Below are positions 1 to 10,324 of a stretch of 64,000 nt of DNA, in pieces. The stretch's first letter is position 1. The number at the start of each line of letters is the position of its first letter. The position numbers and the translations under genes were made by a program. The notes beneath the pieces were generated by a model that had not been told where the DNA came from, searched no databases, and saw only the letters and a program-made list of their open reading frames with translations. Source of the DNA: a virus; IMG/VR virus record IMGVR_UViG_3300028384_001500, positions 172,653-236,652 of that record; one strand, 5' to 3'.

Positions 1-18
1 ATGATCTAAAAATCCCAT
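1..18 (-). CDS. 5' end of a CDS running off the left edge
   Basis: On the minus strand an ATG at 18..16 is preceded by CCGGAG with a 6-base spacer (revcomp of 19..30), and the frame stays open to the window edge, encoding MGFLDH. The spacing from the stop of the upstream structural gene (77) fits the tight packing of this operon. The opening residues resemble the MGILDK start of the 351-residue structural protein at 9226..10281, so it could be a paralogue, but six residues cannot decide that. Function is unknown. Confidence 0.35.
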
Positions 19-76
19 GTAATTCTCCGGTTATTTTTGTATAATTATATGTTTAATTATCAGCGTAGTAAATTTT

Positions 77-2164
77 TTATTCAACACCGTATTGAAAACT
101 TACATTTTTATCAGAAAAGTTTGCCGGACTTACTTCAAAAAAGTTTTCACCTATTCCGTTAGGGCTAGCAAAGTTTTGTAATTTAATGTTGACAACTTGA
201 TCTTTTTGATTATCGACGTTAATTAGCTGCATTTTATACCTAGCTTTTTTAGGATCAATTGCTAATAAACCTAAATCAATTTCAGAAACTAGCTCGTTAT
301 TTAGATTGTTTAACCTCTTGTACTTGGTCACTTTATAATGATCCGGATCTAAAAATACATTAATTCTATCATAGCCACTTACTTTTATACAGTCTTCAAA
401 AGCGTCAACATTTAAAAGAATATTAGGGTAAGGCTTAGGGGCACCTTCCCTACTAATGACTTTTCTATGAACTCTATTTGTATATCTATCTCTTTCAACT
501 TGAAGCTGAGGCCCATAATTAGAACTCATTCCGTGTGCATCGACACAAGCAACAGTATATATTGGTTTTTCTCCTTCTTTATGAGTCATATCGACAAAAG
601 AAAGCCTAGGACCGTCCAATGTTTCTATACTTTCATCAATTGCAATCTCTGAAACTCCGCCTTTTATAATAGAATCGTCAAAGTTGTACTCTTTTAAAAG
701 TGTAAAAGGTTGACTGGTGCTAAATCTTTTAAATATTTGAAATCGCTTAATGTCTCTCTGCTTATTTAGCGGAAATTGCCAAGTTATTCTAGGTTTAATG
801 ACATCAAAGTCAAAAGTAATCCTCATTGAATTAGGAGGTGGTGGAGGTACTTTTTCAACGCAAGTTACGCCTGCCAATACGCCTTCAGACGCCATTAACA
901 TTGTAGCCAGCACATTTTGATTTAGTGAGCTGTCATCTTTATGTTCACTGCTAGCAATTACTTTAACGGAACACAAACTTCTAATTTTATAAAAATAACT
1001 ACCACCGTACCTTACATCATTATCAATCGCATATGTTGAACTGTGACCTTGAATAAAAAGACGATTAACAAAATTAACAGATTCATTAGGGAGTATTTCA
1101 TATTTTTCAATGATATATCCAACAAACTTAATCTCTGGGAATTTCTTTATGAATTCATTAATAAAACTCTGAGGCCCGGAAATTTCTTTTTGAGAAATTG
1201 CATCAACTTGCAAGTCATAATCAGCCTCTCCAAAAGTATTTGCCGGAGGAATAGAAGAAAGAATCTCAGACTTAATATCTCTAGAAAATTTTTCTAAACT
1301 TCTAATTTCGTCTTGGTAAACGTTGTCAGGAACTATAGTTGAATTTGAAATGACGTCTGCCATTAAAAGATTATTAAATTGAACAGAAAAAGATTGTTTT
1401 CCGATTGGGTCATTTGCAAAGTTGGCAATTTCTGGAGAGACGTCAGAAGGAGCCAAAGTATAACCCTCAGAAGCCATATTTGTCATAGCTTCAACAATTA
1501 GCTTCTTATCTGTACCTTCAAGCCCTCCCTTGTCTTTAAGAGTTGAATGCAAAAGTTCAGCTGATTCTTTTTGCGATAATCTTTCTGTTGGTAAGTCATA
1601 AAAAAACGCTGACCCCTTGAGAATAGAATAGATATTTGATTCTTTTCCTGTGTCTATTAATTCTACACCTGTAAATATCTCTGACGAGGTTGTTCCTTCT
1701 GCAACGATTTTATTTAAAGAGTTTTGAAAATCAAAGTCTAGCTGATTGATTGGTATTGTGTTTATTAGGCTATTTTCGACTTTAGGCGGCTTAATTTCAA
1801 TTTTAACGTATCTTGGTAATTTTTTATTTTTTACCTGATGAAATATATCTGCTGTATTACTTGCGTCTAAACTAACTAGTCTTTCGTTAAAGTTTTCTTT
1901 TCCATTTCTTACTCTTTCATCTCTAGTAAAATAATTATAAACAAAAGTTGCTTTTGCTGAAACAATTTCTGGTAAGTTTATTTTATCAGCTGGCCTACTA
2001 GTAAACGTGTCATAAGGCGTTGCCTTAGATCCGTAATTTTCTAATGCCAGTGCAACCAAGTCTTTCTCTAAATTATCAACAGTGCCTGCTATGCTAGGAG
2101 GTAAAACTTTTGCCTCACCTAAGTTTGAATTTACAGCTAATGTTTTGCTAAAATAAGTACTCAT
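77..2164 (-). CDS. Putative phage tail structural protein with Fn3-like segment
   Basis: A 695-residue protein I do not recognise by family. It is the last complete gene of the long minus-strand tail block, 11 bases downstream of the 1423-residue gene, so a virion role is inferred from context. A proline run near residue 440 (VPPPPPNSM) is followed by roughly 150 residues of alternating beta-strand character ending in YTVACVDAHGMSSNYG. That resembles a fibronectin-III-type sandwich of the kind common in tail proteins, and a further beta-rich region continues to the C terminus. No signal peptide or membrane segment is visible. The start ATG at 2164 follows AAGGAATGATTA. Tail accessory or baseplate-peripheral protein is the best guess. 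Confidence 0.6.
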   Translation of the reverse strand: MSTYFSKTLAVNSNLGEAKVLPPSIAGTVDNLEKDLVALALENYGSKATPYDTFTSRPADKINLPEIVSAKATFVYNYFTRDERVRNGKENFNERLVSLDASNTADIFHQVKNKKLPRYVKIEIKPPKVENSLINTIPINQLDFDFQNSLNKIVAEGTTSSEIFTGVELIDTGKESNIYSILKGSAFFYDLPTERLSQKESAELLHSTLKDKGGLEGTDKKLIVEAMTNMASEGYTLAPSDVSPEIANFANDPIGKQSFSVQFNNLLMADVISNSTIVPDNVYQDEIRSLEKFSRDIKSEILSSIPPANTFGEADYDLQVDAISQKEISGPQSFINEFIKKFPEIKFVGYIIEKYEILPNESVNFVNRLFIQGHSSTYAIDNDVRYGGSYFYKIRSLCSVKVIASSEHKDDSSLNQNVLATMLMASEGVLAGVTCVEKVPPPPPNSMRITFDFDVIKPRITWQFPLNKQRDIKRFQIFKRFSTSQPFTLLKEYNFDDSIIKGGVSEIAIDESIETLDGPRLSFVDMTHKEGEKPIYTVACVDAHGMSSNYGPQLQVERDRYTNRVHRKVISREGAPKPYPNILLNVDAFEDCIKVSGYDRINVFLDPDHYKVTKYKRLNNLNNELVSEIDLGLLAIDPKKARYKMQLINVDNQKDQVVNIKLQNFASPNGIGENFFEVSPANFSDKNVSFQYGVE

Positions 2165-2175
2165 TAATCATTCCT

Positions 2176-5100
2176 TTATTTGTCAAAGTCATCTGGAAGT
2201 AAAGAAACTGTAACAGAATAATTATATACTTCCGGAAAATTTTCATTAATTGATCTTGCATATTTCAAAATGGAAGAGTCTTTAGACTGACTCACACCAG
2301 CTACGTCTCTTAAATTAATTAAATTTTCATAAGCTCTACTAACTTTATCAGGTCTTTGAATTTTACTGGTAATGTGATGACTAATAGGATCATCAAATAT
2401 TTTAAAATTTGAGTCAAGTATAAAGTCTTTTTCGTTAACTAAGATTGAATACACTTTATCGAAAGACTTAGGTGAGATAACCTTTTTAAACCTATTTTCA
2501 AAAGAAAAAGGCAAAGACTGCTTAAGTATCTTTGTCAATCTAAAGACTTCACTTTTTAACTGAATATCAGACTCTGTGTTTGGATATAGTTTGCTTAAAA
2601 GTTCTAAGACCCTTAAGTATTCATCAGATATGTTTGCACCCAATGAACTTTCAGAAGTCATGTTAAAATTTATAGGTTGGGGCAGTAATAAAAAACTGTC
2701 TTCGTCAAAATTTAGACCGGTCGTTAACTTAGAGTACTCTTTTAAGACATAGTCAAACAAATGATTAATTAGCAAGTCTTTGTTTTTAAAAGCTTTTCCT
2801 GTGCCTACTTTTCCTGATCTTCCAGGTAAACCTGCCAACAAAGCTTTACCAAATCCTTTTTTTGTATTTTTAATTAGTCCACCACTTTCATTAATAAAAA
2901 CCCTAGAAACCTCCAGACTATTAAGAAGTTGATTAAATGTCATATCGTCTCTAAAATCTTTTAGATGCGATGATAATTCAAAATTATTAGGATTATAATC
3001 TAGTATGTTGGCACTGACGTCAAATACAAAGTTTTTTGGAAAAAAGCTATATTCCGGATAAAAATGGCTTTTCTTGTAAACACTAATACAAATAAAATTG
3101 CTATCTAAGTACCTAATATCATCTGTTTCTTGAAAAGCATTAAGTCGCAAAGATGATATCATTGAGTTTGTAATTCCTACATTTAATATTGATTTACTAC
3201 CTCTTTTTTCACTTTTTAAGAAGCCGTAACCTTGCTCACTTAATACTTTGCCCACCAGTCTATTCTTTTTTGCCAAAAATCTTATGTCTTTAGGAAAAAG
3301 AGACTCACTATTAGTTTCATAATTCTTTTGAAAAGAAGCTAGCATTAGGCTTGCTGTATCATCATTATTTAGAGTCAAAGAATCTTCGTACACTTTTAAC
3401 TTTTTTAGAGAAGATATTGCTAATAATGTCTTCTTAGGTATTGTTTTTTCACCTATGCTGGACACACTTCCTTCTATTGTATTAAGCGCATAAGATTTAG
3501 ACTTCTCTAAAGAGTTTGCATGAATATTAAATAATGAAACACAGTCTCTTATTCTTTTTTGTCTTATAAAAACGCGCTTGTAGAGGTCGTTAACAATATT
3601 TTTTGCAGAATCATAAGCTTCTTTCCCACCTGAAGACTCAAAAATATTGTTTAGTTCGTTTCCACGAAGTGCAGCAATAACAGCTTTTATTTGATTACTG
3701 TGTACTCCTAATGTTAACCCTCCATCGTCATCAGTTTTAGCCGTTGCTTGCAGCGTTAGTTTTAAAAGATTGTGAACATAAGAAAACCAAATTAAAGATC
3801 TTTGCACAGCAGAAAACTGAACTATTGACCCGGTAACGGCTGGGTTCTTTTTACCTCTAATTTTATCATCTTTATTTTCATCTTTAACAAAAAAAGAATT
3901 AATTCTTTCTTCTCCACTAGGTGTCCTATAAGGTATTGATCCTTGTTTTCCTACTGCTTCTGATAAATTGCGATTTTCACCTAAAATAATTTTTTTAATT
4001 GAATTTCTAAATAAAGTGTAAAAACCGTAACCTTTAGTGTTTGCAGAGTGATTATACCTGTAATTCCTTATTGTTCTTAAGCGTGCTCCTGGTGCAAAAG
4101 TTTCAGAGAAAACATTGTCTAATTTATTGTGATTCATTTTAATTTTTAGATTAGAATTACTCTTATCATCAACAGTGCTATTTAAGTATTTCCCTTGATT
4201 AATTGCACCACTAACTTTATTTTTATTAGTTAAGTCACCATCTTCTGCAAGTACAACTTTAAACTTTTCATTTGAATTGTGAAATTTTCTTTTTCCTACA
4301 CCGCCATTTCTATAATCAATGTTGCAAATATCTTTTAAAAAGTAATCTGCCAAGTCTTCACAGTAGTATTGCACAAATGCTGCAATCGTTTCAAAAACTT
4401 TTTCGGTCGGTGTGTTTCCTAAATCTTCTCTATTAATAATGCTTCTTTCATTGTCATTATTTTTTTGTCGGTTGCCTATATCAAAAACAAATCCCCAAAA
4501 CATACTAGCAAAAAGCTTTGTCATTTTATCAGGTGGAAGATCAGATAAGAATATTGACAAGAGTGGTATTTTGCTAATTTTTCTGTCATCATAATCTTCT
4601 AACATTGCTTTTAAATCGTCAGCCAGCGCATTATTCATATCTTGCAAATAAGTGACAACTGAATTATTTTTAAGATAGCTGAAATTTGTCATTCCTTTGG
4701 TGCTATTTAAGGCCACCTGACTATCTGGAATCATTGTGAGAATGTCAGATTGCAATGATTTTGATAATGACTTATAAGTAGAAGTAAAGTTATTAATATC
4801 AGAAAAGTCTATGTTGTTGTTAGTGTTGTTAGAAATGCCTGACGCAACTATAGGGTTTTCAATAAAAAACTGAGTCGCCGGAATCAATCCTTTGCCATTT
4901 TTGTTCACTTCTTTTTTTGTCGACTCAATCGGAGAATAAAAAACACTGTTGTTAATTTCTGAAGACCCTGCCTGATTTTTTTCTTTTACACCTGCTATCT
5001 GTGCACCAAATATTCCAAACCCTTGTAAACTTTCATTAAAATCAGGAAGCCCTGTCCTTTGGATGTTATTGTCATCATTATCTACGCTTATTATGCTGTT

Positions 5101-6447
5101 TGGTACCCCTAAAACATCGCTAAGATAACTTCTAATTAAACCAGGATTGTTTGATCCGTAGTTGTTTCTTATCTGCAACTTACTGTTTACATTGTTAGTA
5201 CTACAAACAAAGCTAATGTAATCATACGATAACGCAGCTAGCAGCTCATTAATACTCGTAGTTTTATCAGAAACAGAATCACCTGCTGCATCAGATATTT
5301 TACCAAATACAGAATTTAAAAATGAATATGACATTGGTTTATGATCAATTTGCAAACCTAGAGTTTTATATTCGTTGCTTAGTCCAGATTTTGCACCTGC
5401 AAACATACTTCTTAAATTAATTTGCTTAAGCTCAGATATGGCCTCTTCTAGATCACCCTCAATTCCATATCTAATTTCTCCCGGATCAACTTCTAAATAA
5501 CCGTCATCTAAAGATGTTGCAGTTTCTAAGACAGTGCTAGAATCTTTTAACAATATTAAGCTGGCCAGTTGGGACAATGTATTTGCAAACATATCAGTGT
5601 CAGAGTTAAGCCCAGATCGATATAGGCTTAATAAACTCTTAGGGATATTTGATTCATTATTAAGTAATGTCTCAGCTGAAGCGTATGCACGCTTAAGTGC
5701 ATTTTCATCAAAAGCATTTGCTTGATCAAATGATTCGTTTTTATAAAAATTTTCTATGGACCAAACAGAAGACAAATATTCGTCAATTGATGAAACCCTA
5801 CCCACATACTTAATAATTTCCTCAATTATGTTTTCATAGATAATATACTCTATCATTCCTAGAAAAAACGGGTGATTTGTATTTCTATTTACAATATCTT
5901 TTGTACTTTGCGTTGCTTGTTCTTTTAAGGATGTGGTTATATTTTTAAAAGTTTTCTGTATATCTTCGTCAGCGTCGTTATCAAAATTTAAAGCTACTAT
6001 ATTTTTTACTTCTTGGATAAAAGATTTTTCACTTAACTCTGGATACATTTTATTTAAAACTAATTCAGCAGTTTGAATTATATATTCCCTTATTTGGCGA
6101 TGAAGCTCCATCAATCTTGCAACATTAGTTACAGACACCTGTTTTCCATCACCTAAATTATAATTTATAGTATTTTTATTTGTATCGTCTAGATCACCAG
6201 TTGCAAAAGGAATGAATTCAGAAATGCCGACAATTTCAGATCTTAACATATTTAGGCCTTTACTTTGGAGCCTAACATATCTTACTGTTGTGTCTTCATC
6301 AGTAAATGCGATAGCGCCTTCTTTTGTTTGGGGTGGGCGATCTTGATACTCTTTAAGCGATACTATCATTTTTCCCATTGAGGCTGGAATTTTAACTTCC
6401 TGATTTGTACTTAAACTAATTTTTGATTTATTAAGTTTTAATGGCAT
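2176..6447 (-). CDS. Giant putative tail/baseplate protein (1423 aa)
   Basis: A 1423-residue soluble protein rich in Asn, Ser, Lys and Asp, with no motif that I can assign. It is mostly helical in the N-terminal two thirds (for example a heptad-rich stretch near residues 100-180) and mixed toward the C terminus. It lies 4 bases after the 923-residue gene and 11 bases before the 695-residue gene in the same operon, so it is almost certainly a virion component or a large assembly factor. Its length and lack of transmembrane stretches argue against a classical tape measure. No frameshift or internal break is seen. Confident as a gene, unknown as to function. Confidence 0.6.
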   Translation of the reverse strand: MPLKLNKSKISLSTNQEVKIPASMGKMIVSLKEYQDRPPQTKEGAIAFTDEDTTVRYVRLQSKGLNMLRSEIVGISEFIPFATGDLDDTNKNTINYNLGDGKQVSVTNVARLMELHRQIREYIIQTAELVLNKMYPELSEKSFIQEVKNIVALNFDNDADEDIQKTFKNITTSLKEQATQSTKDIVNRNTNHPFFLGMIEYIIYENIIEEIIKYVGRVSSIDEYLSSVWSIENFYKNESFDQANAFDENALKRAYASAETLLNNESNIPKSLLSLYRSGLNSDTDMFANTLSQLASLILLKDSSTVLETATSLDDGYLEVDPGEIRYGIEGDLEEAISELKQINLRSMFAGAKSGLSNEYKTLGLQIDHKPMSYSFLNSVFGKISDAAGDSVSDKTTSINELLAALSYDYISFVCSTNNVNSKLQIRNNYGSNNPGLIRSYLSDVLGVPNSIISVDNDDNNIQRTGLPDFNESLQGFGIFGAQIAGVKEKNQAGSSEINNSVFYSPIESTKKEVNKNGKGLIPATQFFIENPIVASGISNNTNNNIDFSDINNFTSTYKSLSKSLQSDILTMIPDSQVALNSTKGMTNFSYLKNNSVVTYLQDMNNALADDLKAMLEDYDDRKISKIPLLSIFLSDLPPDKMTKLFASMFWGFVFDIGNRQKNNDNERSIINREDLGNTPTEKVFETIAAFVQYYCEDLADYFLKDICNIDYRNGGVGKRKFHNSNEKFKVVLAEDGDLTNKNKVSGAINQGKYLNSTVDDKSNSNLKIKMNHNKLDNVFSETFAPGARLRTIRNYRYNHSANTKGYGFYTLFRNSIKKIILGENRNLSEAVGKQGSIPYRTPSGEERINSFFVKDENKDDKIRGKKNPAVTGSIVQFSAVQRSLIWFSYVHNLLKLTLQATAKTDDDGGLTLGVHSNQIKAVIAALRGNELNNIFESSGGKEAYDSAKNIVNDLYKRVFIRQKRIRDCVSLFNIHANSLEKSKSYALNTIEGSVSSIGEKTIPKKTLLAISSLKKLKVYEDSLTLNNDDTASLMLASFQKNYETNSESLFPKDIRFLAKKNRLVGKVLSEQGYGFLKSEKRGSKSILNVGITNSMISSLRLNAFQETDDIRYLDSNFICISVYKKSHFYPEYSFFPKNFVFDVSANILDYNPNNFELSSHLKDFRDDMTFNQLLNSLEVSRVFINESGGLIKNTKKGFGKALLAGLPGRSGKVGTGKAFKNKDLLINHLFDYVLKEYSKLTTGLNFDEDSFLLLPQPINFNMTSESSLGANISDEYLRVLELLSKLYPNTESDIQLKSEVFRLTKILKQSLPFSFENRFKKVISPKSFDKVYSILVNEKDFILDSNFKIFDDPISHHITSKIQRPDKVSRAYENLINLRDVAGVSQSKDSSILKYARSINENFPEVYNYSVTVSLLPDDFDK

Positions 6448-6451
6448 GCTT

Positions 6452-9223
6452 TTACTCTATAATTTGTGCTGTTACTAGTCTTGGTAACAATATTCTTCCC
6501 GACTTAAGAAAAGGAACAACATAGTATTCTATTACGCCTTGTGCACCTGCGTGTTCAATTAAGTAAGAATAGCTTTTAGTTCTTTGATAATTGTCATTAC
6601 TATGCGCTGCTCCATCTAAATATACATTGTTTCCTTCTTTAATAAAAACTGCATAAAAATCAACGACTGAATCACCCTCAACGTCAAAGCTTAAATCATA
6701 GTATTTTTTTGTAATAGAATTATAGGATTCTCTTTCAATTAAGGCGTGTTGAATTTCTAATATATCTCCGTTTAATAAAGTAACATCTGTTCCTGAAGTA
6801 CTTCTATTACTGCCTCCCACTTCAATATAAGCTATGTCACCTGTGGAAGAGTCAGCAAATATGTCTGCACCGTTATTTTGAACTATTTTCTTAGGGTCTC
6901 TAATTAAGCCTTTTTTGAAAACTTGTCTGTCATTAAACTTGTTTCTTTTTGCTGAGAAAACTTTATCGTTTCTATTTCTTGCATTTGATCTTGCAGCAGC
7001 TGAGACAAAATTAACAGACTTTGATATCGTATATTTTGCGAGAGAGTTTAATTGTGCATTAATACTATCAATTGCTTCGCTAGCTGGTTTAACTCTAGGT
7101 ATTAGTTTATAAGTAACATCAGACAACAAAGGAGCCTCTTTATCTTCAAAAAAGCACATTCCTGATTCATTAGCAGTTACTTTTCCTATTGTTTTAGAGT
7201 CACCTGTGTCGTTGTCGATTCTTTGTATTTCAATAGAATAAACTAAACCTTGCGCATCTTTTACTTTTTTAAGTTCATCACTAAATATGTCAAAAAGGTT
7301 TCCAAACATGTTTTTAATGACTTTATCTATTTCATTTTCAATTTTTTCAATTTTAAAACTTATCGATATGCTTCTCGTAGGTTGTTCAAAGACATCTCTA
7401 GTAAAACTTTCTAAACTATCAAAAGACTCATCTATAACATTAGTGTCAGATATTAATACTGTCTCAGTTCTGGCTTCAAACTTTTCGATAAAATAGTCTG
7501 AAGCCAATTTTCTTTCTCCGTTTGACATTATACATTCTACAACATACATGTATGCTTTTCCCTCAAAGACATCACTATCAAAAAAGCTAATATTTTGTTT
7601 TCCTGAGGTTTTTTCTAGATAACTAAAGTCGTTATTATTTCCTTCCAAATCTTTAGTTGTTAAAAGTTTGCCTTTTGCTGATCCCTTAAATCTGTATTTT
7701 TTTAAACAAACAGCAGCTATATTTTCTGATATATCGTAAATATTAACATTAAATCCACGCCCACTTTCATCAATTTTTGCAATTAATTTTAAACTTGGAA
7801 AGTTCAAAGATCTTCTATTTCCTGACATGCTTTTACTTGATATTGACTTTGAATTTTGATATTGCTTGTCTCTGTAATTTAATGTTGATCGATAGAATAT
7901 TGATGATGACCTATTAAAGTTAATAGGTTGTCTAGGGTTAGCATCTACAACCCCGTCATTTAAAGTAGCAGTGTTTTTTGGAAAAACACCTATATTGCTA
8001 GCTATTTTTTTATAAAAAGAATCTAGCTTACCTTGTGATCTATTAATAGTTTTAGCTTCAATGTCAATACTTGCATAGTTTTTATTGTCTAAGTTAGAAA
8101 CTGTGAGTTTAGAAACACCTGTAGGTTTTCTTAAAGTTGAAAGTTTAACAATAGTACTTTGCTCTTTTACTTGGTCAGTTAGCGCTTTGACGCTAAAAGG
8201 TACAGATTGAGCTTGAATATTTAAACCGCCTAATGATTTAGCTATAAAAAGAATATAACCGTTTTTTCCAATTTTTAGCAGTTCGTCCTTACTAATAGAA
8301 CCTACTATTTCAATAATTTTATAATTCTCAGTTTTTTCTACTTTACTAAATTGATATTTCTGACCAGATAAAAGATTAATCTCTTCAACAAGAGTGTTGT
8401 TTATGTCTTTAAAAAATGCCGGAACTTTAATTGTTGTATTTTTAATTCCTTTTCTTTCTTGATTAAAAGACCTTTTACCTATCGGATTTTCGTAATATCT
8501 AATAGGATCGATATCACTATCAATTAAATTATTGTACGTGTTTAAAAAAGTATCTAAATTAGATCCTCGAGATCTTTTAATATTTTGATCTATTCTGTCG
8601 TCCAAAGATTTAATTTGTAGAACTTTTTTATTACTACTTAAAGTATTTGTTAGTTTTGCGCGAGCAATATTAAAAGATCCAATTTTTTTTGCGCTTTCAT
8701 ATATATCGTTGTTTTTTGATAGCATAAAATTAGCGCTGTTTCTAGAACTTCTAACTAGTGCTTTAGTATCTAAAATTACTTTTGAATTGACTCCAGATGT
8801 CAACCTGTTCTTATTAGATATTTTGTTTTTTTCTTTTTTTTCTCTTGCTCTTCGCCTTCTCTCTTTTCTTCTTTGTTGTCTTTTTGATGATTCTAAAAAT
8901 GACTTAGTTGTATTATCTTTTGTTTGAGCGTCAACTTCTTTATCAAGAATATTAGCGGCAACGACATTTGTCTGAGTCATTTTTCCTAATGTTCTGTAAT
9001 AAGATAAATCTTTTGAAGATAAACGTGCATCAATTTTTTCACATTCAACTTCATTAATGGTATCAAGATTAATTCTGCAAAATAATTTAATAGTCAGTAT
9101 TGACTTATCTCTACCATCTCTGTCTTTTACAATGTTTTCTTTAAGAATACGTGGCTGCAACTTGTCATTGCTATTTTCGTTTGCTAAAATTTTATATTTT
9201 TTAATTGGGTTTCTAATAAACAT
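6452..9223 (-). CDS. Putative tail structural protein (923 aa)
   Basis: A 923-residue protein without a recognised family. Residues about 120-150 form a very basic segment (RRKERRRRAREKKEKNK) that is probably disordered or nucleic-acid binding. The middle and C-terminal parts contain several stretches that read like repeated beta-sandwich modules (for example FEGKAYMYVVECIMSNGE and VTYKLIPRVKPAS), similar in style to the Fn3-like part of the 695-residue neighbour. It ends 4 bases before the next gene and starts 2 bases after the 351-residue gene, which implies translational coupling inside the tail operon. A virion role is inferred from position and composition only. Confidence 0.55.
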   Translation of the reverse strand: MFIRNPIKKYKILANENSNDKLQPRILKENIVKDRDGRDKSILTIKLFCRINLDTINEVECEKIDARLSSKDLSYYRTLGKMTQTNVVAANILDKEVDAQTKDNTTKSFLESSKRQQRRKERRRRAREKKEKNKISNKNRLTSGVNSKVILDTKALVRSSRNSANFMLSKNNDIYESAKKIGSFNIARAKLTNTLSSNKKVLQIKSLDDRIDQNIKRSRGSNLDTFLNTYNNLIDSDIDPIRYYENPIGKRSFNQERKGIKNTTIKVPAFFKDINNTLVEEINLLSGQKYQFSKVEKTENYKIIEIVGSISKDELLKIGKNGYILFIAKSLGGLNIQAQSVPFSVKALTDQVKEQSTIVKLSTLRKPTGVSKLTVSNLDNKNYASIDIEAKTINRSQGKLDSFYKKIASNIGVFPKNTATLNDGVVDANPRQPINFNRSSSIFYRSTLNYRDKQYQNSKSISSKSMSGNRRSLNFPSLKLIAKIDESGRGFNVNIYDISENIAAVCLKKYRFKGSAKGKLLTTKDLEGNNNDFSYLEKTSGKQNISFFDSDVFEGKAYMYVVECIMSNGERKLASDYFIEKFEARTETVLISDTNVIDESFDSLESFTRDVFEQPTRSISISFKIEKIENEIDKVIKNMFGNLFDIFSDELKKVKDAQGLVYSIEIQRIDNDTGDSKTIGKVTANESGMCFFEDKEAPLLSDVTYKLIPRVKPASEAIDSINAQLNSLAKYTISKSVNFVSAAARSNARNRNDKVFSAKRNKFNDRQVFKKGLIRDPKKIVQNNGADIFADSSTGDIAYIEVGGSNRSTSGTDVTLLNGDILEIQHALIERESYNSITKKYYDLSFDVEGDSVVDFYAVFIKEGNNVYLDGAAHSNDNYQRTKSYSYLIEHAGAQGVIEYYVVPFLKSGRILLPRLVTAQIIE

Positions 9224-9225
9224 GC

Positions 9226-10281
9226 TTAATCCATTACGATTGTAAATATATTGACAAATGTGGGCGTATTAAAATCATCTAAAAAAGTTTTACCTACGTA
9301 GAATATTTGCTTTTGAATTCTTCCATTTTCATCTGATTCATCTTCAAATATTCCTGCGTCAACTATATCCAACTTTTGCATTGTTGGCCCTAAAGAATCT
9401 TCAAATAGCTGAATTAAAAGATTGTTTTCTGTTGACGTTTTGTTAAACCTTATAGTTTTGTTTTCTTTTTTAGACTGCTTAATATTAGGAAGCTTCCCAT
9501 TGATAAGTAGCTTTCTACTCTTTTTATTAATGCCTATTGCATTTTTTCTGATATCATTGTCATTTCCAAGAGGTGACATGTCTGATTCGCTAAAAACTTC
9601 ATAACCAATTCTAGCCTTAATATCATCCCATGTTTCTCTTGATCTAGATCTGATATCTGTATATGTACCATAGTTTGATCCATCTGTATTTACGGGAGGT
9701 AAAAACTGAAAATTTTCTAAGTGTGTAAGTTTTGGATCAATAAAAAAAGGATCAGCTTTATTAACATTTATTGTTTCTTTATAAGGGCTGCCGCCAAAAG
9801 GTTGCTCGTTATTGATTGTAAAAACTATCTCTGTATTATCAACTTCAAATTCATTGTTGTCTCTTTTATCGTTTGTCCCTATGAAGTAATTTTTTTTAAA
9901 ATGATTAAGCGAAGTGTCTAAAACAGAATTTTGCCCCACATCAAAACTACTGCCTGTTACAGCATTTAAACTTAGCTTTTGCGCGTTATTAGTGTCTTTT
10001 AGAAAAATATTGTTCCCAACAATAGATCCAGTCGGCGAAAAGTTAAAACTTATTAATTTTCCACTGTCATCTTTTTCTAAAACTATTGAGTTTTCTGGTC
10101 TTTCCATTACTTCAAAATAAAGTCTTTGTGATATATCATCTTTATGTGATTTGTCGTAAAATGCATTGCAGTCTGAAAGTGAAGCAAACTCAGCTTTAAG
10201 CTCTCCCGCAGCAATTTGGCGCTTACCTTCTTGTGTGACAACTAAGTCTATGAATCTTGTTTTTTTATCTAGAATTCCCAT
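9226..10281 (-). CDS. Conserved phage structural protein (MGILDKKTRFIDLVVT family)
   Basis: A 351-residue protein whose opening, MGILDKKTRFIDLVVTQEGK followed by RQIAAG, is one I recognise from uncharacterised structural proteins of marine T4-like phages. I cannot name a specific T4 equivalent. The rest is Asn/Asp-rich and of mixed beta character, with no membrane segments. It stands between the repeat-rich fibre gene (43 bases upstream) and the 923-residue tail gene (2 bases downstream), which suggests a tail or fibre-attachment role. The start has AGGAAA upstream at about 10289-10294 on the minus strand. Confidence 0.6.
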   Translation of the reverse strand: MGILDKKTRFIDLVVTQEGKRQIAAGELKAEFASLSDCNAFYDKSHKDDISQRLYFEVMERPENSIVLEKDDSGKLISFNFSPTGSIVGNNIFLKDTNNAQKLSLNAVTGSSFDVGQNSVLDTSLNHFKKNYFIGTNDKRDNNEFEVDNTEIVFTINNEQPFGGSPYKETINVNKADPFFIDPKLTHLENFQFLPPVNTDGSNYGTYTDIRSRSRETWDDIKARIGYEVFSESDMSPLGNDNDIRKNAIGINKKSRKLLINGKLPNIKQSKKENKTIRFNKTSTENNLLIQLFEDSLGPTMQKLDIVDAGIFEDESDENGRIQKQIFYVGKTFLDDFNTPTFVNIFTIVMD

Positions 10282-10324
10282 ATTTGTTTCCTGTTAACTA
10301 TAACTATCTTGCCTATAAAAAACC